Positions 23,837 to 48,049 of a stretch of 64,000 bases of DNA are shown one piece after another; position 1 is the stretch's first letter, and each line of letters starts with the position of its first letter. The stretch comes from Amoebidium appalachense (lineage: Eukaryota; Ichthyosporea). A program made the position numbers and the translations under genes. The stretch is from positions 8,184,001-8,248,000 of the forward strand of contig CAVNZM010000010.1 in assembly GCA_963693365.1 (NCBI GenBank), given 5' to 3'. A model generated the notes under the pieces. That model ran no database searches and was not told where the DNA came from. It was given only the letters and a program-made list of their open reading frames with translations.

Positions 23837-24385
23837 TGGTCAAGTACTTAAGCTTAGATCGTGACTCTGGGGTGGTGCAATCACACTGGTGTGCGTCTGC
23901 AACTGGGTATGTACATTATATAAGTTTGTATTTACTTATCACCGTGTCAGGGAAGGGGTTCTGAATCATGAATGTGGCGAAGCTCTGGGAGTTGATCAGG
24001 AAAGATGATTCACACAGGCGGGTAACAGCTGCACAAGCGATATCGATATATGTCTTGTGTGCTATTGTCACTGTCACTACTCGTGGGAGCTCGCGGGTAC
24101 AAAAAATCCTCCAGGTGTAAACTCAATACTCCACAAAAGCGGCATATGTATGTGTTACGTTTATGTCACCGTATGTTGTTGTGGTTTGTGGTGGCTGTTG
24201 GGGGCTGTTGAATCAGCCTCCCCGCAAACTCGGACCAGTCTCGGCCCGGCCCCTCAGCTTGTAGCGCTGCTGTTGAATGAGGTCGCATTTTCAACGAGAT
24301 GCTCGAAAATATGCAGATCTGTGCGTGTTGTCATTTGTGATTGGATTGTATTTGTGGTTTTAGCTTATTGGGTAAAATCGTAAAC

Positions 24386-24592
24386 ATGAGTCGTCGATTA
24401 TTGGCTGAAACTGCACCAGATAGGCGCACTCATTGCACTGGCTCGCATATCCGCCAATCTAAAAGTCGGATCTCTGGGTCGGCACGCTCCAGTTTAGCAT
24501 CGCAGTTCACAACAAAGAAACAAACTGATCAGATTATCCGCTCACGTGTGTGCAAGATAGCCGAGGCACACCTGTCAGATAACCCCAGCTAA
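24386..24592 (+). CDS. Possible small ORF, 68 residues, unknown
   Basis: It begins MSRRLLAETAPDRRTHCTGS and ends HLSDNPS, with a stop followed by an A/T-rich stretch. The composition is balanced and Ser/Arg-rich, unlike the repeat-derived frames nearby. No domain, partner exon or conserved motif is visible, so it may be chance. Confidence 0.2.
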   Translation: MSRRLLAETAPDRRTHCTGSHIRQSKSRISGSARSSLASQFTTKKQTDQIIRSRVCKIAEAHLSDNPS

Positions 24593-26076
24593 TTTTTAAA
24601 GGGACAGAAAGAGAGAGTAAGTGTTTATTTCTGCTTATATTATCCCATTTTTACAATTTAGAATTCTAGAATTTGCAGGCCTGAGGACTGAAAAACAGAG
24701 CCCAGCTAGTTACGTACTACGTCGGAGTTCATCCGGGGTGGAGCTCCACATCGAAACAATTCGGTACACACACGGCGTGTTAGTACACCTTGATCACTAG
24801 CGGTTGCCGAAGTGTAACGCCTAATATAGAAATCGAATGCACATGTACATTTGTACATGTACATGCACACATGGTATAAATAGCACAGTAGTCAGTATGC
24901 GTGCTAACCCGCACGTGCAGACTTCTTGAAGCTGCTGGCGTCGGGGATTCTTTTTGTTCCTCCATGCGAAATGTAGGAGCGGAGATAGACTGTACCTTGG
25001 GAGGTGTGTGCACAAGCACGAGGCAGGTTATCTTTCTTTCATTTTACACAATGACATCTGCGTGTGCCTATGTACATGTATGTGTCACATACATGACATA
25101 CACATGCTCACTAGATAGTGCTGTACATGTCCTGAAAGCTTTACGTGAGTGGTCGCTCTGTGATCATAACGAGTGTGTCATTCCGCGGCTGGTCTCTTGT
25201 ATATCCATAAATAGTGTCAGTAGTTAAACGGCAAACTATGTCACCTTGATGCCAATGGTTGGTGTCGTGCAGGGAGAAGCCAACAGATGACTGGCACCTG
25301 TGGGCTTGCACAGCCACCACGTGGCGTGGGCCTGGGATCTGCCCTTGAACTGACAAGTGGAACCCACACAGTGGGATGGCCGTCAAAGCGTCGTGACTTC
25401 CTGACAGCCAATGAGCTGGCGCCAGGCACACATACCGATTCTTTTTTCCCACAAACGCTGGATAAGCACATGCATATCAATCCCTGGGCGAAGATCTGTG
25501 CTCATATCTTCGTTCTGCTTCACATAAGGGGCTTACCCACGACCAAAGGTCACGGCATTGTGACACTTGTGAGGCATTATTTGCTCATGAGAGAAAGCCT
25601 GTGTATGGTTTCCAGGTGTAGCTGTTCGTGAATATTGACACACGGCTGGCCACATGTGCTTGCCTGTGTTCAAGTGAGAGGAGGTTTTCATTAGCTGATA
25701 ACAGCTGCAGGGCTATACATATTCCAATGCCTTTTTCTTACATGACTCTAGACTAAGTTCTCACTCGTACTGTGTGAGCACTCTGTTTTCTTTCACTAAT
25801 TGCAGTCTTTGTGAGCACTTGAAGCAACCTCCCTGGCATCGTGATGGTTCTCTCTGCAAGAAGCAGCGGCTACTCACTTTTGGAAGGATAATTGCTTTTC
25901 AAAACCTTTTTTTTTTTTTGTGTATATCTTGTGGGTCACCTACGGGCTTCAGTTAATCGCGCTGCAGGCATTTACAAGTCCAACAAAAACGCCAGTGACT
26001 TTTTTAGAAACCTCATTGCAGCCAAGCATTGCGCCACTTTTCTGGACATTCATTTTTTCCAACTGGCCCCGCTAAA

Positions 26077-28400
<2,324 letters not shown>

Positions 28401-30590
28401 GCGCAAGGTCAGACATGCAATTTGATGGGGGGGCTTTTGCATCCCCCTGTTCTGACAGCAAGTATTTTGCCTTTCTTGGATGGAAATGCACATCACTCAC
28501 TGATGTCCCCTGCGGTATGGTTGGTCCCTCTGTGTTTGTCGTATTATGGATTTTTCCGGGGCCTTAAAGGGGAGAAAGGGGGGGGGGGGGGGGGGGAGTG
28601 GGTGGGTGGGCGGGGGAGGAAGGGGGGAGGCATTATATTTCATAGAATATTGCTTTGTGCATCAGGCGCCACACCTTTGGCTTAGCATTTTAAAATCCAA
28701 TGATGATTGGTCCGAGTCCGACTCGGTGCTAGCTCTCGTTGTATAAAAATCTTTAGTTGAAACAAGTCTTCCGCATTTACTGAATCAGATGCGAGTAGAC
28801 TTCCTTATGGCTCGGCCTTGGCTCACTTGAATCAGTTTGTTAAGGCTTGAAGTATATGGGTGGCATGCCCTCATGTTTGTACATCATCAACGGTTGCATG
28901 ATGTAATTAAACCTTACCGTACCATACCGTCAAACCCGGAGATCATTGTACATATTACATATACTGTACGGCAGAGTATTAGACATGTATATAATCAGAG
29001 GGTTTTCGGCCAGTCCGACTCATGATACGTAAATGAAATGCACGTTAAATAAAACGGAAAAAAGTTCTTGGCAGGGGATATGCGGGAGCCTCGGAAATCA
29101 TAAACTGAATCGTCGTCCCAGGAGGCCCATAAATGGTGGCAAAGAACCCACTGTGTATATTCGAAGTGAAACATTGCAGACAATGTAGTGATTTCCGTTC
29201 ACTGAGTGTAATAATTCCATCATCCCCGCCCCCCACTTCTCTCCCCACATTAACCCCGTCTTCAACTTTGAAACCCCCCCCCCTCCCCCCCCCCTCCCCC
29301 CCCCCCCCCCCCCCCCCTCAAAAAAAAAAATCTACAAGAAGAAAGAAAAAAGAAAGGGAAAAAGAAAGGCTCTGCTAGGTTCCGAAACTGGACAGCCCCT
29401 ATGATGTTGTTAAGGTCACGACCTTGCTATGTATGGACATGGGAATATTTATATCAGGTTGTCCCACAATCACAATTCTGAAAGCCTGAATTGTCTAGAA
29501 ACCAGAGTTGGTACCATAGGCAGCAAACACACACTGTTTCTACACACTATGCCCGCACCACACGCACTCTTACACCACACACCCACACCCAGTGGCACAC
29601 CCACCCACGTCAGAGCCCTAGCTAAAAGCACAGTCACACTGATGATACTGACTTACCAATTACCCCCCCCCCTCCCCCCACCCCCGGGTACGTACCTCCC
29701 CTCCTCCCCCCTTCTTCTCCCGCCGGGGTCCCACGTTGCATCACACCGTGTCTCGGGTGCCCCTCCTCATCCCCCCCCCCCCCCCCCCCCCCCCCCCCCT
29801 GCTCCGCCCCGGCCCCGCCCCCGGTCCCTCTCCCTCCTCCCCTCCCACCGGTCCATTGCCAGCGCGTTTTTGCCTGGCACCTGGCGGCACTGGTCCCGGT
29901 GAAATTGCGATGCATGGCAAGCTCCCCATTCCTTCATTCATGAAGCCGTAATCTAAACAGACCCCCCTTTGCCTCTCCCCCGGGTCCCGGGCCCCACCCC
30001 CTCCCCCCCCCCCCCCCCCCCCTCCCCTCCTTCCCCACCATCCGGAACCCCCTCTCTCCTCCCCCCCCCCCCGCTCCTCCTCCCCCGCCTTCCGGAACCC
30101 CTTCTCCCCCCCCCCCCCCTCCCCCCCCCCCCCCCCCCCTGTTCTTTTTCCTCCGCAGGGCCTCCCCCCTCCCCCCCGTTCTACTCAGCAACATCATACC
30201 CACAGGCCACGGCCCTCTGGAAAACCGCGGCCGGCGAGGCACTGGGCGCAAGACATGCCATTGATAAAAGTTAACCAATCATAGTACTCCACGCAACACC
30301 AAAAAAGGAGCAGAATTAAAAGCCTCCCATATAAGGCTATGTGGCTCACCAGACACCAGCGCAACCATGGAAATTCTGTGAGCCATTGGCCCGTTGCACT
30401 GCTTTTCCGCTCTGACCTGCTCTGACTGGCACACTCGAGCTCAGCCGCTAAGTTGAAAACGGGAAACAGAAAGCACTTGTGAAAAGAAGAAGCATAGAGT
30501 TGAATAGGAACGGCATTTTGTCTTATATTCTAATAAGTAATAACTAAACACGCTAATTTACCAGTCTCGGACAACACACAAAATCATACC
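28401..30590. other. Intergenic between ZF2 and selenocysteine lyase
   Basis: No gene is recognised. It holds a G run at 28579-28597, C tracts at 29274-29318, 29769-29799 and 30002-30140, and a C-run/A-run junction near 29300-29330. The last 300 bp should hold the promoter of the next gene. No clear core element was assigned. Confidence 0.45.
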
Positions 30591-40048
<9,458 letters not shown>

Positions 40049-40123
40049 TAACGTCATACGAGGGGGAGGTGGAGGTGTGTGTTTTTTTTGGGGGGGGTTT
40101 TTTTTTGTTTTTTTTTCTTTTTT

Positions 40124-40157
<34 letters not shown>

Positions 40158-40774
40158 TGTGGCCCGGATGTGTGGGGAGACCATGCAGAAGATCAACTGA
40201 AAAGGTCCAGTCATTCGGGATTGAGACATCAATCATATCAAAATCTGGTCCTCCGGGCACCATTCTAAAAAACGAATTGGAATGTAAAGGCTACCACCCT
40301 GATTTGGTGTCACTCATGGCTTAGTTTAGGAAGAGTAAAGTGTGGTAGAGAAATGAATTGCGAATTTAATTGTGCATTAAATAGACTTCTGTATATTATT
40401 TTCTTGCCGACAACTGGAATGATTTTGATCTTTGATTATGATGTTGGGTGGTTGACTATGATTCATATACCGCATGCCTGTACTCTTTTGCTCAGTTTTG
40501 AAGCCATGAACTTCGAAAATCTAGGTCTACGAACGTGATCTACATACTTACATGGACACGTACCAATAGATGAAAACCGAGTCCTCAAGCTACAACAGAG
40601 TTGACTTCTTACATGGAACACCAAGTAAAAGCAGCATTCTGCAGCCTTCTCATGCCATTTTCGTTTTTTTTTTTTTTTTTTTTTTTTTTTTTGTGGGGGG
40701 GGGGGGGGGGAGGGGGAGGGGGGGGGAGGGGGGGGGGGGGGGGGGCTTGGTTGGTTGGTTGGTTGTGCTTGGGG

Positions 40775-40810
<36 letters not shown>

Positions 40811-41274
40811 GACCTAGGTGTGTGGCGTGAATTGCACCTATAGCCAATATTTTGTGCATGAACAGGCGTACGTGTCCGGACGCGGGTGTGCATGCCATCC
40901 ACGCCTTTGTCAATGACGGTATGTACTCACCCATACACATACCCTTGATTTCGTGGTTGCGCATGAGATATTTTACGAGATATTCAGGTCGGCAGTGGGG
41001 CCTTATTACTAAGTTATAGTCCCCTATATGCATAAAAGGGCATGTGCACACACAATGCACCGTGCAACATTTTTGTTTCACGTTCGGCACATTAGGAGCC
41101 ATGGTGTTACACAGTGATCGGAATGTGACTTGCAGGTATCCAAATGAACCCCTTTTGTGACCATTAATTAAGCAAGGCAGAAACCTGAAGTTGTAGATAA
41201 GTTGGTGTCCGTCGGCGAGGAGTCTATAACCCCCCCTCCCCCCCCCCCCCCCCCCCAACACAACGCACACACAC

Positions 41275-41319
<45 letters not shown>

Positions 41320-41924
41320 GTAAACACACACGCTCACACACTCACACACGCCACCGTGACGACCGGTACCACCACTAAGTCTTCCAACCCCCCCAACCCC
41401 CCCCACCCCCCTCCAAAAAAAGGGGGGGGGGGGAAACAAAAAGGAAAAAACAAAACAAAAAAACACACAGCAAATACAGCAGGCTCATCAAGGTGCACAC
41501 GCCCCTCCAGCCACCAGACTGTGTGTTGTGATTGTGTGCACACTGTGACAGATGAAAAGCATTAAAAAGGATAACCACACGCACATCGTACACGTAACAG
41601 CACGACAAAATTCCTGCATCCACGCACATTCCAATCCAATAATTATTATACCTGTGCCTGCCCCCTTGCTGTTGGGCGTGCATATCTATTTTCTGCCATT
41701 GGTGGTGTCCTTGCCACAAATACAAGCGAGGGAACGCACGAAATGTGCGGGCATATGACATAAAGCCAGAAACCTTAAGTAGGTCACGCCATTGTACATC
41801 AATTAGGGCTCGGTTCAGGATTAAGGCCCCCTCCCCCTTTCCCCCCCCCCCCCCCCCCCCCCTTTTTTTTTTTTTTTGGTGTACATGTGGGTGTGGGTGG
41901 TGTGTCGAGAGAGAAGAGAGGGAA

Positions 41925-41960
<36 letters not shown>

Positions 41961-42657
41961 GCCACAGGACATGGCATGCACACCGGTCAAAGATATAAAT
42001 GGATAAATATACGTGCATAGTACACATCCATGTGCTGTGTGCGAATGGTTGTGTGTGTAGTGCAACACACTGGGCATCAAATGTGGGAAAGGAAGACAAA
42101 AACGAGTGAGCCCATGAACATATGAGTGTTTGTACTGTTCAGTTGGCAGCTGTCAAAACCGCCTTCTCAGTACAGGGGCATGCCCTGAGGGTGACTAGTC
42201 ACTAACGCTAAAGAAGGCATTTTTGCCGTAAATAAGGCAACATATCCATTCACATACTTTCGTGACATTATCAATTACGTTCGAGTTCTTGGTGTGGGAG
42301 ATTCACAATCACTCGCACATTACACAAATTTTTTCAATAAATCAGGTTGAACGTAATCTACTAGAAGTACATACTATACAGTGTGTCGAGTCCGTCAACC
42401 TAAAGTATGCGGTACCAAACACGCCTTTCGTTGCACATTTGTATATGTGGTGCCAACAGTGGCAACGCTTTTAAAATGAATAAATAAATAAATAAAAGGG
42501 GGAAAAGAGAAGAAGGAAAAAGAAAAAAGAAAAAAAAATCCCATGATCCCCCTTTCCCCCTTGGGAAGGGGGGGGGGGAATAAAAAGGAAAAAAAAAGAA
42601 AAAAGGAAAGAAGGAAGGAAAGAAAGAAAAGTGGAAACAAGTACGCCGCTAAACTCA
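40049..42657. other. Intergenic between convergent SCLY and RGS genes
   Basis: No firm gene. T-run/G-run junctions lie at 40081-40156 and 40664-40746, a GT array at about 40777-40808, a CA array at 41260-41318, and a C-run/T-run plus G run at 41838-41959. A 53-base exon-like segment at 40866-40918 has an acceptor and a GTATGT donor, but no partner was found. The region holds the 3' UTRs of both genes. Confidence 0.45.
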
Positions 42658-44403
42658 CTATACGGGTGGCGAGGACACCTCGAGTGCACTAACGGGAAGC
42701 CGCTGTTGGCCCACCTTGCAGTGGTCCCGCGGCCTACCCAATAGGAGGGCAGCTTTGACAGGGGCCGTGGCGGGGACAACAGTCGAATAACCCCCCAGTA
42801 GCTGTGCGGCCTTATTTGGGGTGGTGGCCGGCAGCTGTGTGGGGTAGCAGCCAAGCAGCTGGGCGGCCTTGGCAGCCACATGGGATGGCATAGAGTCGTT
42901 GAGCTCCAGCCTGTCCACACTGTAGCCGTCCGGGTCCACTTCCAGCCGAGGCACCGTCAACGGGCAGAGCTGCGGTGCCCCGAGGCTGGACAGACTCCGT
43001 GTGCGGCGCAGAAAACCCAACCCCCCAGGGTTGCGCCTTTTCTCTGGTGGGGTCATGGCGTGGATAGTGGAAAATACTAGCCGGCCCTCCCTGCCCGGCA
43101 AGGGTAGGCTGCCGTCGCTCTCGGCCAGCACAGACGGTCTTCTGCGGGGCCGCAGCACTGAAGCCACTGGTGTCTCCGGTGGGGGTGCAGGGGGGGTGGT
43201 GGGCAGGCTGGCCGTGCGCTTCTTGTGGGGCAGCATGCCCAGGAACCAGCCGGCACCGCCGCCTATGGACCTCCGCCTGGTGCCCGGCCCCTTGGTGTCT
43301 AGCACGGGGGGGTTGTTTGAGTCGCTGTTGCTGCCGCTCTCGTCCGACGGCTCAGTGGCAGGCAGGGCTGGCCGGTCCCTCCCGAATATGCGCCGGCGGC
43401 GCTTGCTGCTATCCATGTCTGCGTCCAGCTCGCAGGGCCGTGGGCCGTCCTCCTTGGGCGCCAGCAGGCTGTCCCCCGGTGCCAGGGTGGCCAGCAGGCC
43501 CACTGGGGCCATGGGCACACTCATAGACCGCACCTTGCCCGGGCCGGCCAATATGGGCCGGGTGCTGACCGTCTGCTCGGTGCCACGGGCCATCAGCAGT
43601 GCCGCCGCCTTTTCGGGCACGGCACGGGGCAGTTCGGCCGGGAACGAGCCCAGCAGGGTGGCGGCCTTGGACGTGGCCGAGTTGGGCAGGGGCTGCCGCT
43701 CATACGCCCCCAGCCCTCGGCCCGACCCCACGCTGCCCGCACACACCACCCCAGACAAGTATAGCTCGCGGGCACAGCTGGCATGCACGTACATGTGGCA
43801 CTCGCTGCACTGGTGGCCGCGGCTGATAATGACCTCCTGGCAGCGCGCGCAGTTTGCCGCAATGGACGACAGGGACTCGGGCCGGAATATGTGTGTCTGT
43901 GCCTGCCCACTGTCCCCCCCTGGCTCCGGTGATGAGCTCCGGCCGGAGATGTATCGTCTGTCCAAAGCATCAATGCTCTGCGACCTTTTCCTGAAACTCT
44001 CCGCCTGGCGCCGTTTGTAGGATGTATAGCGCGGCACACAGTCCATAAGCATCATACGAAAAGCCTGGAACTGTGCCGAATCGAACGTGTTGTATCCTGC
44101 CTCCGTCTGCAAGCTAACCTCGCGTAAGACAGTGCTACGGGTAAACTCATCTAAGTTAACCTCTAGGCTGCAACCGGATGCTACAAAGGTTTCCGCTATA
44201 TCGTTTGCTAATGCAAGAAGAGTCTCCTGTGTGTGTATCAATGAATCGTGTAGTAGCTTGTAGTCTTCCACGGCCCAATAGAACAGTATGTTTTCGTGGC
44301 ACACCTGGCTCTTCATAAACTGAAGGAGCTCCAGGCACTCTGTGGACGACCGCTGCCGCAGTAGCTGCAGCAGCTCGCTCGCTGTGAGCGAAGAGCTGGC
44401 CAT
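42658..44403 (-). CDS. RGS domain + C1-type zinc domain protein with KAAxLLG repeats
   Basis: A single open frame of 581 residues. Residues about 15-132 form an RGS fold (LLQFMKSQVCHENILFYWAV, then SAQFQAFRMMLMDCVPRYTS), which in known proteins speeds GTP hydrolysis by G-alpha subunits. Residues 171-221 have a C1-like zinc pattern: H171, C185/C188, C199/C202, H207, C210, C221. C1 domains bind diacylglycerol or act as protein/lipid docking modules; this one is short between the second and third Cys pairs, so lipid binding is uncertain. Five KAAxLLG motifs start at 246, 265, 512, 531 and 550, each spaced by 19 within its block. The middle is disordered and has many basic-Ser sites (RKRSQS, RRRSIG, RTRSLS, RRPSVL), possible PKA or 14-3-3 sites. 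The gene converges on SCLY. No intron is needed. Confidence 0.8.
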   Translation of the reverse strand: MASSSLTASELLQLLRQRSSTECLELLQFMKSQVCHENILFYWAVEDYKLLHDSLIHTQETLLALANDIAETFVASGCSLEVNLDEFTRSTVLREVSLQTEAGYNTFDSAQFQAFRMMLMDCVPRYTSYKRRQAESFRKRSQSIDALDRRYISGRSSSPEPGGDSGQAQTHIFRPESLSSIAANCARCQEVIISRGHQCSECHMYVHASCARELYLSGVVCAGSVGSGRGLGAYERQPLPNSATSKAATLLGSFPAELPRAVPEKAAALLMARGTEQTVSTRPILAGPGKVRSMSVPMAPVGLLATLAPGDSLLAPKEDGPRPCELDADMDSSKRRRRIFGRDRPALPATEPSDESGSNSDSNNPPVLDTKGPGTRRRSIGGGAGWFLGMLPHKKRTASLPTTPPAPPPETPVASVLRPRRRPSVLAESDGSLPLPGREGRLVFSTIHAMTPPEKRRNPGGLGFLRRTRSLSSLGAPQLCPLTVPRLEVDPDGYSVDRLELNDSMPSHVAAKAAQLLGCYPTQLPATTPNKAAQLLGGYSTVVPATAPVKAALLLGRPRDHCKVGQQRLPVSALEVSSPPV

Positions 44404-45705
44404 TCTCTACATTACCTTTGCTCTCGGAATACTATGTGAAACCGCCCACTGCCAGTACTGTTTGTGCTACAAAATTCAGAAACCCAAAATTCGCAAAACA
44501 GCCCGGTGCCTCTGTGCTACCCGAACACCTCCACACTAGAAACCCCTAAAGCCAGCCTATGTGGGCCTGGCCTTCCCTGGTAAGACCGAACGCTGGCAGT
44601 TCGGTGCTTCAGTATAGCTCTTGCTTCGCGTGTATATGGCCCCATAAGGCTTTGTTGAGATGCCCAGGTGTGCAATAAAAAAAAGTGCGTGCCTGCGGGA
44701 CACAGAGACAATCAAAAAACGTACATAGCGATGTGTGCATTCAGTGCCGTCACAGCGAAAACGACCGTGTTGCTGGAATTTATCGTATTCCCTGGAATGT
44801 GGCATCTGATTGGCCATCTGAATAAGCTGTGGGTTTCTTTGGAGATCTATGGGGGGCAGCGTTGAAATCGGAATTCAACGCTTGCAATTGCTAAACCGTC
44901 GACGTTGTCTACATATGCGTCTATACCTGCAAAGAGATTAAAAAAAAAGTTAAATATGTACATATAATAATTAGAAAATCAACATTAGGTCTCTAAATAG
45001 CATCTTGACCGATTTATAGCCACTTAAACTGTTTCTTCTAGCACGGGTTTCTAAACCAATGTGGGGGTTTTGAAAATGTAAAATTTTATACCAACAGTGG
45101 ATTAAACAAGTCTGTGACCTTCATCCAATAGACTGCATCCAGACGAACAAGTGCAACTGTATTATTAACGTGGTATAGCGACTGCAGTTAATGTAAGTTT
45201 ATTTATAATGTTGTAGAAAATGTTGAACATATAATTCTTCCAAAATGTATTCCAAATTTATACTCTAGAGAATTTATATGGTTACTGAAAGCTGCATGAA
45301 ATGCTTTCAGTTGATGTGACCAGCTGTGCACCCGGCCATCCGATCGGTCACCGGCCTTTCGAGCACCACTTCCCATTCAATAATCAAAAGGTATGTGACT
45401 CACAGTATTGCCAAACCCGCACCGACCCTCGATTTGTTGAATTCCGCATATCTATCCCCGTTACATGCCCATCTTGCCGTTCCGTGCTGTGATATTTCTA
45501 GGTCCTTCGCACATATCACAGTTCAAAACCACTATGGCATGACAAGCAGTGGACAAAAAGTGTTATACTGATGTAGAAATACAGTGATACAATAGAAATT
45601 AAAATATTATATTGTATTAATGCATCAAGGTTTAGTGTGACTGTGACTATATGCATGGTGATATTCATATGAACTGGGCCACGCACTGGTCCTTTTAGGC
45701 CGGTT

Positions 45706-45819
45706 ATGTCCAATATTCGGAGTCTAAGATATACACGAGATAACTTTACAGAATTTGCGCCGGATCCGGTTCCGGAACACTCGCCCCAGTGCAATGTAGG
45801 CTGCGAATGTGGAAAAAAG
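45706..45819 (+). CDS. Possible first exon of an unrecognised gene
   Basis: It encodes MSNIRSLRYTRDNFTEFAPD and continues to QCNVGCECGKK, then a GTGGGG donor (phase 0). A candidate second exon, 46018-46068, is open in the same phase (DLVTSNKQKQAAASAQQ) with a GATTAG acceptor and a CAG|GTGGCA donor. I could not follow it further. The balanced codon composition is the main support. Confidence 0.25.
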
Positions 45820-46678
45820 GTGGGGGAAAGAAGAAGAAGAAAAAAGAGCCATAGCTTCTTTCCATCTTTAATAATTATAATATATATAGCTAAGGCTCGA
45901 TTTCTCTCTTACCAACGCGGATTCATGGACAGTGAAAGTTCGAGTGGCTAGCGGTGCTGTTTGCGGCGCCATGCACCGTCATGTGCATGCATCTCAATGT
46001 ATTTGGTATTTGATTAGGATCTTGTGACGTCAAACAAGCAGAAGCAGGCTGCCGCCAGCGCCCAGCAGGTGGCAGGGGCCGCTGCCAGCCTGCTCTTATT
46101 TTTTCAGTTTTTGCCTTTCTATTTATTTTCAGCGCTGCGCGAACTGCCAGCCCGCGAGGTGCCTGCGGCTGCCACGTGTGACTCGTGACTGCATGTAAAT
46201 GCACGATCCCAGCCTTCGCAGTCGGACTCAGTCACTCCTCTTCAGATGACTCCGGTTCATCATGACAACTGTTGAAGGGATCTGGCCTATGTACGGCGAA
46301 TACTGATTCTGTACGGCCGCGGCCGAGCTCGAGACTGTCTGTATATATGCATCTGGTACCACATTCTTCGAATTCTGGTGTTACGCAATTTTGAATGTAC
46401 GAGTTGCCTCGCGATCGACTGATCGAGTTGCCAGTCGGGCTGCAGCCTGCAGCCCCCCAAGGCTGCCAGCCACGTGCATGCCCGTCAGAGCTGCTTCGAT
46501 GTCCTGGGAAGGCCTCCTATGTACTCCATCATGGCCAAGTTGCGTCCCGGCCTGGCCGGCCGACGTCTGCAAACCGTCACGTGCACAGTGGCACGGTGAC
46601 TCACTGGAGTCCGGAGTCACTGTCGATATCGATATCGATATCGCTCATATACATGATTATCGAAAGATCAAAGTTGTA

Positions 46679-46741
46679 TACATGACGCACGTACGCACGG
46701 CCCTCTGAAAAAAAGAGGGCCGTGCGTACGTGCGTCATGTA
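46679..46741. repeat. Perfect 28-bp inverted repeat, 7-nt loop
   Basis: Left arm 46679-46706 (TACATGACGCACGTACGCAC then GGCCCTCT), loop GAAAAAA, right arm 46714-46741, fully complementary. A third, imperfect copy of the arm (CAGAGGGCCGTGACGTACGG) begins at 46745. It is not linked to any coding frame. Confidence 0.95.
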
Positions 46742-46851
46742 TTTCAGAGGGCCGTGACGTACGGCTCTCTCCCAATGCCTTCTAAATAGCTTGCTCCTTT
46801 GCTCTCCGAATATGCCATGGCCACTCTGGTATATCCTCCCTTTCCCGCGGT

Positions 46852-46891
<40 letters not shown>

Positions 46892-47001
46892 CTGGGATAG
46901 TGACTAATTAGGCCTAATATAGGATAGCTATAGGTTTGACTAATTTTTATTATAGGTTCATGATGTGTACGACTCCGGATCCGAGCCGAATTCGAAGCAA
47001 T

Positions 47002-47032
<31 letters not shown>

Positions 47033-48049
47033 TTGGCACGATCGACGTATTTCGGTCGTCATGATCAGGTGCACGCCAGATTTTTCCTTACTAGACCTGC
47101 ACTCATGCATGCTCACCCAACCTGGTCAGTGGCCACGTGGGGCTGGCCGTACGCGTGCTCGTCCCGACTGCAGCAGTACTAATTTTATAAGTTAGTCGAG
47201 CACGGTCCGCAGACTGAGGTCCGCAGCGGACTGGGAGTCTGGGATCATCAATGTTGCACTTAGCCGCAGCGGACTGCTCGAGTGATGGCATTGTTACTAT
47301 TGGATACAAATCATGGTATTATTTTGGCTCAATGGTAATGCTGCTGCGGATTGGTCAAGATCGCACCCTCTGCATCACACGATCTGGTGCGCGCACCCAG
47401 AGGAAAAGGCTTTGACTTTGACTGCCTTTTGTTCAACACCCACTTGCGGAATATAGCCTACACACAGGCACCGTCGGAACGTACACAGGGGTTTCTATGT
47501 CCTTTCTTAGGTGGCTAGGATTTTCCAACATGTTTCTTCTTAAAGCTTTGTTTCAAGCTGCGTTTTTATGTTTGTCAGTCTGATCAGTCTGATGGCTAGC
47601 TAGCAGACATTTATCCCTATTATGGTAGCTACGTAGCATTTTAAACTGGCCAAACCTGAGCTTGCACCGAGGATCTTAGTTGAAAGTCTTTTATTTCAGG
47701 ATTACAAAGATCCAAAAAGGACTACGTATTCGTTCGTTATCTGGTAGCGTAGCGTAAATATCTATAGCCACACAGTAACTACAGTATATATTGGTTATCA
47801 CAGCTGCACAGCACCCTGTGACGCTGTGCACGCCGGAACAGCTAACTACATGTACAGCACGACGCTGCATATGAGCTTCACCTGGATTATCCCCTCAGGC
47901 TGCTCTGGTTAAAACAATGCTAGCTCAAATTCAACTGCTGAACCTGTCTACGTAATATGAAACAGACAAACTGTTCATTCCTAATACGGCAATAGCGGTG
48001 TCGACCCCTAGGGTATACGTAATCTATAGAGTATCATATTATTAAGAAA

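Larger units (their letters stand above)
44404..48049. other. Intergenic with a perfect hairpin
   Basis: AT-richer, mixed-composition DNA with few homopolymers apart from a G run at 46855-46890 and an A run at 47007-47031. It contains the hairpin at 46679-46741, a short GATATC/CGATAT repeat (46622-46643) and one candidate exon. The left end is the RGS gene promoter region; the right end is that of the 48050 gene. Confidence 0.45.

Noticed and set aside
40866-40918. Exon-like 53-base segment with CAG acceptor and GTATGT donor
   Set aside because: No upstream or downstream partner exon was found in a matching phase, and the SCLY stop lies before it.
43001-44020. 339-codon plus-strand open frame
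   Set aside because: Antisense shadow of the RGS/C1 gene, caused by its high GC content.
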